64,000 nucleotides of DNA from the NCBI RefSeq assembly GCF_904846285.1, contig NZ_CAJHAD010000011.1, positions 1 through 64,000 of the forward strand, in the 5' to 3' direction. The stretch is from Psychrobacter immobilis (GTDB lineage Bacteria; Pseudomonadota; Gammaproteobacteria; Pseudomonadales; Moraxellaceae). Both the position numbers and the translations under genes were made by a program. Positions 28,514-38,609 of this stretch are shown piece by piece (the first letter of the stretch is position 1; every line of letters starts with the position of its first letter). The notes under the pieces were generated by a model, which saw nothing but the letters and a program-made list of their open reading frames with translations, was not told where the DNA came from and searched no databases.

Positions 28514-28638
28514 AATGCACTCACTTAACGATTTTAATGGTTTTATAAACAGAATGAATCTAGGGCATGCCCTGATTTTTAAATATACTCAACAACAACT
28601 ATTTTCATTATAAATAGCTGCTGATTTCTAACTTTTAG

Positions 28639-28670
28639 TTTTCAGATTTTCATATTTTCATATTTTCATA
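28639..28670. repeat. short tandem repeat, TTTTCATA units
   Basis: Three exact 8-bp copies of TTTTCATA at 28647-28670, preceded by a one-base-changed copy at 28639-28646, lie between the mgtE stop codon and dut. AT-rich slippage-type repeat; no function evident. Confidence 0.6.
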
Positions 28671-28679
28671 TGCGATTGA

Positions 28680-30083
28680 TCAAAGAATCAGTAAACTTGC
28701 CAAGCCCAAAAACGACATAAAGCCAACAATATCTGTTACCGTGGTAAGGATAACAGAGGCAGACAACGCCGGATCAATATTCATACGTTTGAGCATCAGC
28801 GGAATACTGATGCCTGAAACGTTGGCGGCAGTCATGTTAATCGCGATAGCAAAGCCAATAACGGCACTGATTTTAATATCATGAAACCACAATTGGGCAA
28901 TAAACGCCATGATTATCGCCCATATGATACCGTTTATCGCCCCAACCCACAGCTCTTTATTTAATAACCATAGGCGGTTGGAACCACCGATTTGACCCAT
29001 TGCCATACCGCGAATGACCACCGTCAGTGTTTGCGAGCCTGCAATTCCGCCCATACTGGCAACCACGGGCATCAGTATTGCCAACGCCACCACTTTTGCT
29101 AATACGGCTTCGAACTGCCCAATCACCGCCGCGGCCAGTAGCGCGGTACACAAGTTAATGCCCAGCCAAATACTGCGGCTTTTGGCGCTGGTCAAAATAG
29201 GGGCAAACAGCTCCTCATCTTGGCTGACACCGGCAAGATTTTTCATGGTGCTATCGACATCGTCTTGGATAATCTCCATGATATCTTCGCCATTTAACTG
29301 ACCGACCAGCTCGCCATGGCTATTAATTACAGGCGCAAAGCGAATGTCTTCTGAACGGAAAATCGCTGCCGCATCTTGAATATCTAAGCGATCATTGACA
29401 GTAATGGCGCTATCGATTAAATCAGCGACTAAGGTGCTTTGTTCATGCTTAATTAAATCAGCCAGACTTAATAAGCCAAGCAGTTGTTGGCTTTGGTCGA
29501 CGACCAAAAGCTCTTGGCTCTCGTCATCGAGCAAATCGGCATTTTCTCGCAGCCAGTTTTGTACTTCTGCAAGGGTGATATCGTCCCTGATTTGAATCAG
29601 GTCAGGATCCATATAACTACCGACTTCCCAGTCGGCATAAGTATCAAGCTTATTGACCTGAATGCGAATATCTTCATCCAAAGTCGCCATCACCGAGGTA
29701 CGCACACTTTCGGTAACGGTATCTAGAATCTCGGAGATATCTTGCGCATCAAGGTCTTGGGTAAAAAGCGATATCTCTTTTGAAGAGACGTTTTCTAACA
29801 GCGGTTGGCGGGTATCAAACTCTAACTCCGCCAGCACTTCACCTTTGATATCTTCTGGCACCTGTGCCCATATCAATAAACGGTTTTGGCTAGGGAAAGA
29901 TTCTAATAAGCTGGCAATCTCATATTCTGATTGCTTTTCTAAAAACTCAGTAATCGCCCCATATGCCTTTTCGGCAACCAAACCTTGTAAATACAGCAGC
30001 TTATATTCGCCGCTAGATTCTGCCGGATTATAATCGCCCTGCCGTGTCGATGGTCGTTCAGGATTCGGCGTCGAGGTGGGCAT
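28680..30083 (-). CDS. mgtE: MgtE magnesium transporter
   Basis: A 467-residue inner-membrane magnesium channel. The N-terminal ~130 residues form the superhelical N domain, residues ~140-265 two CBS domains (MDPDLIQIRDDITLAEVQ begins the first), a plug helix follows, and the last ~170 residues hold five membrane helices, including MPVVASMGGIAGSQTLTVVIRG, which carries the conserved pore-lining Asn/Gly segment, and the C-terminal TDIVGFMSFLGLA. In MgtE, Mg2+ bound to the N and CBS domains closes the pore. GGAA precedes ATG 30083. I see no M-box riboswitch in the 96-bp leader, which instead contains a terminator-like hairpin after rep. Confidence 0.94.
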   Translation of the reverse strand: MPTSTPNPERPSTRQGDYNPAESSGEYKLLYLQGLVAEKAYGAITEFLEKQSEYEIASLLESFPSQNRLLIWAQVPEDIKGEVLAELEFDTRQPLLENVSSKEISLFTQDLDAQDISEILDTVTESVRTSVMATLDEDIRIQVNKLDTYADWEVGSYMDPDLIQIRDDITLAEVQNWLRENADLLDDESQELLVVDQSQQLLGLLSLADLIKHEQSTLVADLIDSAITVNDRLDIQDAAAIFRSEDIRFAPVINSHGELVGQLNGEDIMEIIQDDVDSTMKNLAGVSQDEELFAPILTSAKSRSIWLGINLCTALLAAAVIGQFEAVLAKVVALAILMPVVASMGGIAGSQTLTVVIRGMAMGQIGGSNRLWLLNKELWVGAINGIIWAIIMAFIAQLWFHDIKISAVIGFAIAINMTAANVSGISIPLMLKRMNIDPALSASVILTTVTDIVGFMSFLGLASLLIL

Positions 30084-30125
30084 AAAGGTTCCAAGTTTTT
30101 TAAAAGGGGTTAATATGAAAATTAA

Positions 30126-30154
30126 GCTTAGCGCTTATTTTAAGTACGCTAAGC
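30126..30154 (-). terminator. probable terminator between rep and mgtE
   Basis: GCTTAGCG (30126-30133) and CGCTAAGC (30147-30154) pair perfectly, with a nested CTTA/TAAG stem. On the minus strand it is followed by TTAATTTTC, a weak T-run. It may also influence the mgtE leader. Confidence 0.55.
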
Positions 30155-30179
30155 ATGAGAAATTTTTTAAAAGTTGAGT

Positions 30180-32213
30180 TTAGCGATTACCTAATAAAGC
30201 GCGAATATTGGCCAAGTATTCATCAGCGACTTTTTCAGGGTCTTTGCTGGCTTTTTTCTTTTTCGCTTTGGCTGGCCAGTCGATATGTTCTTCTGGCAGC
30301 TCATCTAAGAATCTGGATTCAGACGTCACGCGCATTTGACCACCCGCGCGGCGCTGAGTGGCGAGCGTCAATGTTAGCTCGCGACGCGCACGAGTAATGC
30401 CCACATACATCAAGCGTCGTTCTTCGTCGACCGTCTCGCTCAGGATAGAGTTGCGGTGCGGTAGCATCTCTTCCTCAAGCCCCATGATATATACAAAATC
30501 AAACTCTAAGCCTTTTGCCGCATGTAAAGTCATGAGGTTCACTTTATTGGTGTTTTCTTCTTCTTGCTGCTGCTCGAGCATATCAAGCAAAACCAGCTTA
30601 CGAATGATGGTATCAATGGTGCGGTCTTCATCTTCTTCAGCACGATTAATCAGTGATTGAATACTGGTATAAAGCATGTCGATATTATCAATACGGTTTT
30701 TTTCTTGTTGCGGCGTTTTTGAGTCGCTACGGATAAAGTCAATATAACCGGTCTCATCAATCATTTGACGGACGATTGGTACAGGATCAGGATGCTGATC
30801 GAGCTCGCGGGTATAGTGGCCAATAAAATCGCCAAACTCTTTTAAGGTGCCATAGGCTTTTGACGGCAAAACGTGAGCAAGCCCAGCATGGGTACAAGAT
30901 GCCAATAACGAGATGCTATGCTCTTGTGAAAATAAACCAAGCTTTTCAAGGGTTGCTGGTCCCATCCCGCGCTTAGGCGTATTAATAATGCGTAAAAATG
31001 CGCTGTCATCTTCAGGGTTAAGAATCAAACGCAGATAGCCCATGATGTCTTTAATTTCACTACGGGCAAAGAACGATTGACCGCCCGATAACTTATAAGG
31101 GACTTGCAGCTGACGCAATTGTGCCTCTAGCATGCGCGCCTGAAAGTTACTGCGATAGAGAACCGCATATTGCTCCCACTCATTACCAAAACGTAATTTA
31201 TGCGTGACAATCTCTTTTGCAACGCGCTCTGATTCATCATCGTCATTACGGCAATTAATAATACGAATTTTCTCGCCTTGACCTTTATCTGACCAGAGTT
31301 TCTTTTCAAATAAATGCTCGTTATTGGTAATAACGGCGTTGGCAGAGGTCAAGATACGCGTGGTTGAACGGTAATTTTGTTCAAGCATAACGATTTTAAG
31401 TTTGGGGAAATCTTCTTTGAGCAGCGCCATATTTTCAGGTTTTGCGCCGCGCCATGCATAGATAGATTGGTCATCGTCACCAACCACGGTAAAACGTCCT
31501 TGCGGTCCAACCAGATATTTAATCATTTCATACTGAGCAGTATTGGTATCTTGATACTCATCGACCAATAAATAACGAATACGGTTTTGCCATTTATCAC
31601 GCAGCTCTCTGTTTTCACGTAATATTTTGGTCGGTAATACAATCAAATCATCAAAATCTACGGCGTTATAAGCCCGCAGGTTACGCTCATATAAAGCATA
31701 AAGGGTGGCAAAAATCATATCTCCTGGATCGTCTAAGGTTTCCATCGCCTTATCAGGTTCAATCAGATCGTTTTTCCAATCAGAAATCATTTTTATCGCT
31801 TTACCAACCAACTCACGACTTTCAGCACCGCTTAAATTGTCACGCATCATCAGCTCCATCAGCAAACGCTTGCTGTCGTCGCTGTCCATGATGGAAAAGT
31901 TGCCTTTGAGCGGGGTATGAATCAACTCATAACGTAAAAACTGTAGCCCAAATTGGTGAAAGGTAGACACCGTCAGCCCGCGAGTTTTTTCACTCGGCAG
32001 CAATTTACTGACACGGGCTTTCATCTCACGCGCCGCTTTATTGGTAAAAGTCACCGCGGTGATACGCTCAGCTGGCATGTTGCATTCTTCGATTAGATAA
32101 GCGATTTTACGCGTAATCACCGATGTCTTACCGGAGCCGGCACCTGCTAGCACAAGCAATGGACCAGATACATAGAGCATCGCTTCTTGTTGTTTGGGAT
32201 TAAGTTGACTCAT
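30180..32213 (-). CDS. rep: ATP-dependent DNA helicase Rep
   Basis: A 677-residue SF1A helicase that moves 3' to 5' and helps restart replication forks. MSQLNPKQQEAMLYVSG matches the Rep/UvrD start, followed by Walker A AGAGSGKT, motif Ia TFTNKAAREMK, the DEYQDT Walker B box, QNYRST, and VNLMTLHAAKGLEF near the C-terminus. The length agrees with Rep (about 673) rather than UvrD (about 720). I start at ATG 32213 (ACAGG upstream); the longer reading to 32327 adds 38 residues without homology. The C-terminus is Lys-rich (AKAKKKKASKD). Confidence 0.93.
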   Translation of the reverse strand: MSQLNPKQQEAMLYVSGPLLVLAGAGSGKTSVITRKIAYLIEECNMPAERITAVTFTNKAAREMKARVSKLLPSEKTRGLTVSTFHQFGLQFLRYELIHTPLKGNFSIMDSDDSKRLLMELMMRDNLSGAESRELVGKAIKMISDWKNDLIEPDKAMETLDDPGDMIFATLYALYERNLRAYNAVDFDDLIVLPTKILRENRELRDKWQNRIRYLLVDEYQDTNTAQYEMIKYLVGPQGRFTVVGDDDQSIYAWRGAKPENMALLKEDFPKLKIVMLEQNYRSTTRILTSANAVITNNEHLFEKKLWSDKGQGEKIRIINCRNDDDESERVAKEIVTHKLRFGNEWEQYAVLYRSNFQARMLEAQLRQLQVPYKLSGGQSFFARSEIKDIMGYLRLILNPEDDSAFLRIINTPKRGMGPATLEKLGLFSQEHSISLLASCTHAGLAHVLPSKAYGTLKEFGDFIGHYTRELDQHPDPVPIVRQMIDETGYIDFIRSDSKTPQQEKNRIDNIDMLYTSIQSLINRAEEDEDRTIDTIIRKLVLLDMLEQQQEEENTNKVNLMTLHAAKGLEFDFVYIMGLEEEMLPHRNSILSETVDEERRLMYVGITRARRELTLTLATQRRAGGQMRVTSESRFLDELPEEHIDWPAKAKKKKASKDPEKVADEYLANIRALLGNR

Positions 32214-33111
32214 AAGATGACCTGTAAGACAAAAGCAAAAAAGGAAAGCAAAAATAGGCTGACGCTGATATTGAGAGTCGCTAAGCCAGATGAAAAATGC
32301 CCGTATTAGGCAAATCGGTGGTGCCACATGGCATCGATAGGATTATTTAAACCATCCACTCATTAAGCGCATCGCAGTTAATATTTTGTGACAATTGATC
32401 ATAACCGCTGTCATTAAAACAGCCGCTGATATAACCATGAAATTCGGTGGGCCATTATAAAGCAAAAACCCTATCTTTGGGTGAGGAGTTAGTAGAGAGT
32501 GCGCAGTAAAAAAGCGTTTGGATTGCGCGACTTACACTATATATACCAGTGCCTTTTTAAAAATATGGATTTGGGCTTAATATAAGGTAACGTCTATATC
32601 ATAGTTTATGGTAAAAAAAAACATATTTTTTTTGCAGAGAAAATGACCGTTCAATGCAGTTAAAAACTAGCTTTTGATTACCGATATGCGTATAGTACGT
32701 AAATAATTTATGCCAGTTGTCACGTCATTGTTGACCACGTGTAATGAGCTATTAAATCAATTAAGTAAGCGATTGAATACGATATTGATTTAATACGTTG
32801 ATCTTACGTTGTTAAAAGATGCGTTAGGCGACCAGCCTTTTTATCCGTGAACAGAGCGGAACATCTACAGTTGGTCACGTCTGACATCGTCGTCAATAAG
32901 CTTGATAATTGGTTATTACCAGCACAGTAGCTATAATAGTCATTGATTGATCATAATCACTGAGTTATTTAAACAAATTTACTCAAATAAAGTGACTCAA
33001 TGACAGTTACTTTGTGTTTTCGTCTGCGTTATGCCTGTCGCCATTACCACCATTATTTGTGAGTATTCGCGGTGCGCTTGACACTCGATTGGGTGAGGAG
33101 CACGTATTATC
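32214..33111. other. long intergenic region upstream of the nuo operon
   Basis: About 900 bp between the divergent rep and nuoA genes. It should contain the promoter of the 16-kb nuo operon and that of rep. I see no ORF with coding character, no tRNA and no confident promoter. CACGT appears three times in the 32715-32885 stretch (TCACGTCATTG, CCACGTGTAAT, GTCACGTCTG), which might be regulator sites but is weak evidence. Confidence 0.4.
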
Positions 33112-33738
33112 ATGTCTGCTTTTAATTGGTCAGCAATTGCTTTTATTTTAGCCGCCATTGGGCTAGTTGTTTTTATGCTGGTCGTTCCGCGCTTACTGGG
33201 CGGTCGCTCTCATGGCTCACAAAAAGAAGAGATATTTGAAGCGGGTGTTGTCGGAGCTGGCAACGCCCGCATTCGTTTGTCTGCAAAATTCTATTTGGTA
33301 GCCATTTTCTTTGTCATCTTCGACTTAGAAGCGCTTTATCTTTATGCTTATGCAGTGTCAGTGCGTGAAACGGGCTGGCTTGGCTTTGCAACAGCAGCGA
33401 CTTTTATCGTCGACTTGTTGATTGGTCTGGTTTATGCCTTGAGTTTAGGTGCATTGAACTGGGCGCCAGCGGATAAGCGCCGTAAACAAGCACGTTTATA
33501 TGCCGCTCCAGCAGGTTTCAATTTGGCAGATATCACCAAGTTTGATGGCGTTGATGAGCTGATGGTCGACCCGACGGGTAAAATACCGGCGCAGTCTTCA
33601 GGACAGATTAATGTCTCTAACAACATCGAGACCAATCGTCGCCACTTGCAAAATATAGATCATATTAATACCACAGGTAATATTACTTCCGTAGATTTTG
33701 CCACCTCTGTGCAACAAGACAATGCTAAAGGCGTTTAA
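33112..33738 (+). CDS. nuoA: NADH-quinone oxidoreductase subunit A, long C-terminal tail
   Basis: Membrane subunit of complex I with three helices (about 7-29, 60-85 and 90-118) and the conserved AKFYLVAIFFVIFDLEALYLY segment around helix 2, carrying the FDLE acidic residues. The protein is 208 residues, against ~120-147 in most NuoA; from ~135 on it has a hydrophilic Asn/Gln-rich tail (for example SNNIETNRRHLQNIDHIN) that should lie outside the membrane. GAGGAG at 33095-33100 is 11 nt before ATG, a long spacing. First gene of the 13-gene operon. Confidence 0.95.
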   Translation: MSAFNWSAIAFILAAIGLVVFMLVVPRLLGGRSHGSQKEEIFEAGVVGAGNARIRLSAKFYLVAIFFVIFDLEALYLYAYAVSVRETGWLGFATAATFIVDLLIGLVYALSLGALNWAPADKRRKQARLYAAPAGFNLADITKFDGVDELMVDPTGKIPAQSSGQINVSNNIETNRRHLQNIDHINTTGNITSVDFATSVQQDNAKGV

Positions 33739-33868
33739 AGCCAATTGCTTTTGGCTATCTTGCTGCAGTTGCACACCAGAATGGTCACTTATTATTAATA
33801 ATAGAAGTTATGGCGATAGTAATATCAATCTGATTGCTACAAGTCGCTTAAAATAAAGGTTGTATGTT

Positions 33869-34537
33869 ATGAAATACACATTAACAAAAGCCAACCCTGA
33901 TGCAGATATCTATCCTGCACAGACTAGTCAAACGGTCAATGATCCGCTCGAAGATGAAGTCAATAAAAACGTCTTTATGGGTCGTCTTGAAGACCTTGTC
34001 CATTCAACAGCAAACTGGGGGCGCAAGCACTCACTATGGCCATTTAACTTTGGTACTTCTTGCTGTTATGTCGAATATGCCACTACCTTAACCGCGGTTC
34101 ACGATTTATCACGCTTTGGTGCCGAAGTTATTCGCGCCTCGCCCCGTCAGGCGGATGTGATGATTGTTGCTGGTACCTGCTTTGTCAAAATGGCACCGGT
34201 TATTCAGCGCCTTTATGAGCAAATGCTTGAGCCAAAATGGGTCATCTCAATGGGTGCTTGTGCCAACTCGGGTGGCATGTATGATATCTACTCAGTGGTA
34301 CAAGGCGTGGATAAAATCATTCCTGTTGATGTTTATGTGCCGGGTTGTCCGCCGCGTCCAGAAGCCTTGATTCAAGGCTTGATGCTGCTGCAAGAGTCTA
34401 TTACTAAAGAGCGTCGTCCGCTGGGTATTCATGTCAATGAGCAAGGTATCTATCAGCCACAAATGACGCCTGAGCGTGACCGTAAGCAAGCAGATCGTAT
34501 CGCTGTGAAAAACTTACGTAGCCCAGATAGTATCTAG
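33869..34537 (+). CDS. nuoB: NADH-quinone oxidoreductase subunit B
   Basis: A 222-residue peripheral subunit that binds the terminal [4Fe-4S] cluster N2, which passes electrons to ubiquinone. The ligand pattern is seen in [14 protein letters not shown], a third Cys in VAGTCFVKM and the fourth in [18 protein letters not shown] 33869 has AAAGG 9 nt upstream; a longer reading begins with TTG at 33860. It starts 130 nt after nuoA; the gap is AT-rich without a hairpin, and the following gap (180 nt) holds a near-identical repeat pair. Confidence 0.96.
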   Translation: MKYTLTKANPDADIYPAQTSQTVNDPLEDEVNKNVFMGRLEDLVHSTANWGRKHSLWPFNFGTSCCYVEYATTLTAVHDLSRFGAEVIRASPRQADVMIVAGTCFVKMAPVIQRLYEQMLEPKWVISMGACANSGGMYDIYSVVQGVDKIIPVDVYVPGCPPRPEALIQGLMLLQESITKERRPLGIHVNEQGIYQPQMTPERDRKQADRIAVKNLRSPDSI

Positions 34538-34627
34538 CTATAAGTCATTTAATAGTTAACGTTGTAGTTTGGCTCAATCATTCATAATCCGTAAAAGTGC
34601 TCAGTACGCATATATTCATCGTAGTTT

Positions 34628-34700
34628 GGTTATGATTAACATAGCTCGGTTTTTTTTAATAGAGCGTGGTTATGTTTAGCATAGCTCAATTATGATTAAT
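34628..34700 (+). repeat. repeated motif in the nuoB-nuoCD gap
   Basis: GGTTATGATTAACATAGCTC (from 34628) and GGTTATGTTTAGCATAGCTC (from 34668) are 20-nt direct repeats with two differences and a 40-nt period; a partial third copy, TTATGATTAAT, follows at 34690-34700, running into the nuoCD ribosome-binding site. Confidence 0.75.
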
Positions 34701-34717
34701 GAAGGAATACATCATTC

Positions 34718-36493
34718 ATGGTCACGGTAGTTGAAAACATAGATCCTAAGATCAAGCCTGTCCCAGCAGTTATCAAAGAGCTGGAAGAAAAATATGCCGG
34801 TAAGTTTGTCGTGCAGCACACTGTGGATGAGATTCCAACGGTTTGGGTGGCACGTGCTGATTTGCTTGATGTTCTCTTATACCTGCGTAAATTGCCAAAA
34901 CCTTATGTCATGCTATTTGACCTATCAGCGATAGATGAGCGCTTGCGTCAACATCGCCAAGGCTTGCCTGACAGCGATTTTACGGTGTTCTATCATTTGA
35001 TGTCGCTTGAGCGTAATAGCGATGTGCGTATCAAAGTCGCGCTAAGCGAAGACGATCTCAATGTACCGAGCGCCACCAAAATCTGGCCAAATGCCAACTG
35101 GTATGAGCGTGAAGTGTGGGATATGTTCGGCATTGTTTTTAGTGGCCATCCGCATTTGACCCGTATATTATTGCCTAAATATTGGGAAGGTCATCCACTG
35201 CGCAAAGAATATCATGCGCGGGCGACTGAATTCACCCCGTATTTCTTGAATACCGCCAAACAACAATACGAACAAGAAAACCTGCGCTTTGTCCCTGAAG
35301 AGTGGGGCATGAAACGCTCGGGTCGTGATGAAGACTTTATGTTCTTGAACATCGGTCCTAACCATCCCTCCGCTCACGGTGCGTTCCGTTTGGTGCTACA
35401 GCTTGATGGCGAAGAAGTCGTCGATTGTATCCCTGATATTGGCTATCACCATCGCGGCGCCGAAAAAATGGCTGAGCGTCAAACGTGGCACTCATACATT
35501 CCTTATACCGACCGTATTGACTATCTCGGCGGCGTCATGAATGAGCTGCCGTACATCATGTCGGTTGAAAAGCTTGCGGGTATTACCATTCCACCGCGCG
35601 CTGAAACCATTCGTGTGATGATGAGTGAGTTTTTCCGTATTACCAATAACTTGCTGTTTGTTGGTACCTTTATTCAGGATGCGGGCGGTATGACGCCGGT
35701 ATTCTATATGTTTACCGATCGCCAAAAAGCCTATGACGTCATCGAAGCCGTGACTGGTTACCGTATGCACCCAGCGTGGTTCCGTATCGGCGGTACCGCG
35801 CACGATTTACCGCGCGGCTGGCAACGTTTGGTTCGCGAGTTCTTAGACTGGATGCCAAAACGCTTGGATGAGTATGTCAAAGCGGCACTGCAAAACAGTG
35901 TGCTTAAAGGTCGTACCCAAGGCGTTGCCCAGTATAATACCAAGCAAGCTTTAGCTTGGGGTGTTACCGGTGCAGGCTTACGTGCGACAGGTTTAGATTT
36001 TGATTTGCGTAAAGCGCGTCCATATATGGGCTACGAGAATTACGACTTTGAAGTTCCAGTCGGCTATAACGGCGATGCTTATGATCGCTGTATGGTCAAA
36101 GTAGAAGAGATGCGCCAGTCGCTACGTATCATTCGTCAATGTATGGATAATATGCCGCAAGGTCCTTATAAGGCAGATCATCCATTGGCCGTACCACCGC
36201 CAAAAGATCGTACGTTGAATGACATCGAGACCTTGATTAACCACTTTATCTCCGTCTCTTGGGGTCCTGTGATGCCAGCGGGTGAGTGCACCACGATTGT
36301 GGAAGCAACCAAAGGTCTAAATAGTTATTACATCACCTCAGATAAAGCGACGATGAGCTATCGTACCCGTATTCGTACGCCGACATTTGCGCACCTACAG
36401 CAGATGCCATCGGTTATTAATGGCTCATTGGTCTCTGATGCCATTATGTATTTGGCATCGATTGATATTGTGATGGCCGATTGTGACCGCTAA
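34718..36493 (+). CDS. nuoCD: NADH-quinone oxidoreductase subunits C and D, fused
   Basis: A 591-residue fused protein of the peripheral arm. Residues ~1-190 are NuoC (30-kDa, [19 protein letters not shown] and [11 protein letters not shown]), and residues ~210-591 are NuoD (49-kDa, [15 protein letters not shown] and a C-terminal [11 protein letters not shown]), which builds the ubiquinone pocket. The fusion is usual in gammaproteobacteria such as E. coli and Pseudomonas. AAGGA is 11 nt before ATG 34718. No damage is seen in any conserved segment. Confidence 0.97.
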   Translation: MVTVVENIDPKIKPVPAVIKELEEKYAGKFVVQHTVDEIPTVWVARADLLDVLLYLRKLPKPYVMLFDLSAIDERLRQHRQGLPDSDFTVFYHLMSLERNSDVRIKVALSEDDLNVPSATKIWPNANWYEREVWDMFGIVFSGHPHLTRILLPKYWEGHPLRKEYHARATEFTPYFLNTAKQQYEQENLRFVPEEWGMKRSGRDEDFMFLNIGPNHPSAHGAFRLVLQLDGEEVVDCIPDIGYHHRGAEKMAERQTWHSYIPYTDRIDYLGGVMNELPYIMSVEKLAGITIPPRAETIRVMMSEFFRITNNLLFVGTFIQDAGGMTPVFYMFTDRQKAYDVIEAVTGYRMHPAWFRIGGTAHDLPRGWQRLVREFLDWMPKRLDEYVKAALQNSVLKGRTQGVAQYNTKQALAWGVTGAGLRATGLDFDLRKARPYMGYENYDFEVPVGYNGDAYDRCMVKVEEMRQSLRIIRQCMDNMPQGPYKADHPLAVPPPKDRTLNDIETLINHFISVSWGPVMPAGECTTIVEATKGLNSYYITSDKATMSYRTRIRTPTFAHLQQMPSVINGSLVSDAIMYLASIDIVMADCDR

Positions 36494-36668
36494 ATGTTAG
36501 CCGTAATGCATTTATCATCATCTTTTATGAATGCTAAATATTAGATGTTAAGTATTAAAAGTAAGATACGTTCATTAACATGTTATCGCCAAACTGGCAC
36601 ACCAAAACGCTGTCATTGCGCCATAAGCGCAACCTTAACAGTGGGCTGAGTGAGGAAAGAAAAAGATT

Positions 36669-37178
36669 ATGAAAATTGTTTCCGATAAAATGCCAAAAGT
36701 AGATGTGGCAAGTATTTTAACCGCTGAAGAAATTGCAGCTATCCACGAGTTTATGCATCATTATCCCCATCCACGGGCAGCGTCTTTAGATGCGCTAAAA
36801 ATCGTGCAAAAGCGTAACGGTTGGGTCGATGATGCACAAGTCAATGCCATTGCCAACATTCTAAATGTGCCAATGACAGATATGGATGGGGTGGCAACCT
36901 TCTTTAACCGTATCTATCGTCAGCCAGTCGGTCGCAATGTCATCCTTATTTGTGATTCAGTAGCTTGTTACTTAACGGGTTACGAAGCGCTGGCGGCTGA
37001 ATTAAAAGCGCAGCTGGGCATTGACTATGGTCAAACTACCGCTGATAACCGCTTTACGCTATTGCCGATTTGCTGTTTGGGCAACTGTGACAAAGGTCCT
37101 TCTGTCTTGATTAATGAAGATACTTATGGTCCTGTGCAGCCTGAAGAAGTCGCCCAATTGTTGGAGCTATACGCATGA
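36669..37178 (+). CDS. nuoE: NADH-quinone oxidoreductase subunit E
   Basis: A 169-residue thioredoxin-fold subunit of the NADH module with the [2Fe-2S] cluster N1a; ligands are in [10 protein letters not shown] and [10 protein letters not shown]. Length is typical. GAGGA lies 12 nt before ATG 36669, and the 175-bp gap after nuoCD contains AT-rich DNA without a terminator. Its stop overlaps the nuoF start by 4 nt (ATGA), so E and F are translationally coupled. Confidence 0.96.
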   Translation: MKIVSDKMPKVDVASILTAEEIAAIHEFMHHYPHPRAASLDALKIVQKRNGWVDDAQVNAIANILNVPMTDMDGVATFFNRIYRQPVGRNVILICDSVACYLTGYEALAAELKAQLGIDYGQTTADNRFTLLPICCLGNCDKGPSVLINEDTYGPVQPEEVAQLLELYA

Positions 37179-38599
37179 GTTTAACGATTTCAGAGCAGAT
37201 TGCTCGTCGCGGTCAAGGCAAAGCGCCAAGCCAATTAAATGACCAGCGTATTCCTGTTTATGGCGATAAAGCCACCGCAACTAGTGAAACCAAACCATTA
37301 ACATGGCGCCTGGCACATCACGATGCGGTATTGGATTTGGCCACTTATGAATCGCTACGTGGTTTTGAAGCGCTAAAAATGGCCTTAAACCAATCGCCAG
37401 ACGATACTTTGAATACCATTAAAGAAGCTGTGGTAAAAGGTCGTGGCGGTGCAGGTTTCCCAGCAGGTATCAAATGGTCGCTAATGGCACCACCCGATGG
37501 TGGTTCACGTTATCTCGTCTGTAATGCCGATGAGATGGAGCCGGGTACTTTTAAAGACCGTCTGCTGATGGAGCGTCTGCCACTACAGCTTATCGAAGGT
37601 ATGCTGATATCTGCCTATGCGATTGGTGCAACGGCTGGTTATATCTTTATTCGCGGTGAATATATTTTAGCAGCAGAGCGTTTAAATACAGCGCTTGAAG
37701 AATTGCGTGCCAATAACTTGGTCGGCGACAATATCTTAGGGTCAGATTTTAGTTTTGATTTACACGTCCATACCGGTGCTGGTCGTTATATTTGCGGCGA
37801 AGAAACCGCTTTGATTAACTGTCTAGAAGGTCGCCGCGCTAACCCTCGTACTAAGCCACCGTTTCCACAAGTAGCGGGAGCATGGGGACGTCCGACGGTA
37901 GTCAATAACGTTGAAACCTTACATAACGTTTCAGCGATTATTTTGCATGGTAGTAAATGGTATCAAGATTTACCAAAAGCCAAAGGCGTGGTTGAAACCC
38001 CGGGCACTAAGCTGTTTGGCTGTTCAGGTCTAGTTAATGATCCCGGTCTGTGGGAGCTGCCATTTGGTTATACGGCGCGTGAAATTATTGAAGATTTCGC
38101 TGGCGGTATGCAGGAAGGTAAAAAGCTTAAAGCATGGTTACCGGGTGGCGCATCAACCGACTTTTTAACGGCTGATCATCTAGATACGGTTGTTGATTTT
38201 GATACCATTCAAAAAGCCGGTAGCCGTATGGGTACGGGTTTATTAATGGTCGTCGATGAAGAGCAAGATATGGTGCCATTATTGCGTAACCTTGAGATTT
38301 TCTTCCAACGTGAATCATGCGGTTGGTGTACGCCATGCCGTGATGGTCTACCGTGGGGCGTGAAAATATTGACCGCCATTAACGACGGTCAAGGTCAAAT
38401 CGGTGATGTTGAGAAGTTAGAAGAGTTGACTCGTGATTTATGGATCGGTAAAACTTTCTGCGCGCATGCCCCAGGTGCGATGGAACCATTGATGAGTGCT
38501 ATTAAATATTTCCGTCCTGAGTTTGATCAAAAAATTGCGCAGGCGGTTGGTGAAGATGTCATTGAGGCTGCAGCCAATCAACAGCCAGAAGTGAAATAA
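37175..38599 (+). CDS. nuoF: NADH-quinone oxidoreductase subunit F (NADH- and FMN-binding)
   Basis: A 474-residue flavoprotein that oxidises NADH. Motifs: [16 protein letters not shown] (NADH/FMN loop), [15 protein letters not shown], and the N3 cluster ligands [12 protein letters not shown] plus a downstream Cys in [10 protein letters not shown]. Its ATG overlaps nuoE. nuoG starts 10 nt after its stop with a GGAGAG ribosome-binding site inside the gap. Together E, F and G form the NADH-oxidising module. Confidence 0.97.
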   Translation: MSLTISEQIARRGQGKAPSQLNDQRIPVYGDKATATSETKPLTWRLAHHDAVLDLATYESLRGFEALKMALNQSPDDTLNTIKEAVVKGRGGAGFPAGIKWSLMAPPDGGSRYLVCNADEMEPGTFKDRLLMERLPLQLIEGMLISAYAIGATAGYIFIRGEYILAAERLNTALEELRANNLVGDNILGSDFSFDLHVHTGAGRYICGEETALINCLEGRRANPRTKPPFPQVAGAWGRPTVVNNVETLHNVSAIILHGSKWYQDLPKAKGVVETPGTKLFGCSGLVNDPGLWELPFGYTAREIIEDFAGGMQEGKKLKAWLPGGASTDFLTADHLDTVVDFDTIQKAGSRMGTGLLMVVDEEQDMVPLLRNLEIFFQRESCGWCTPCRDGLPWGVKILTAINDGQGQIGDVEKLEELTRDLWIGKTFCAHAPGAMEPLMSAIKYFRPEFDQKIAQAVGEDVIEAAANQQPEVK

Positions 38600-38609
38600 G
38601 GAGAGCGGC

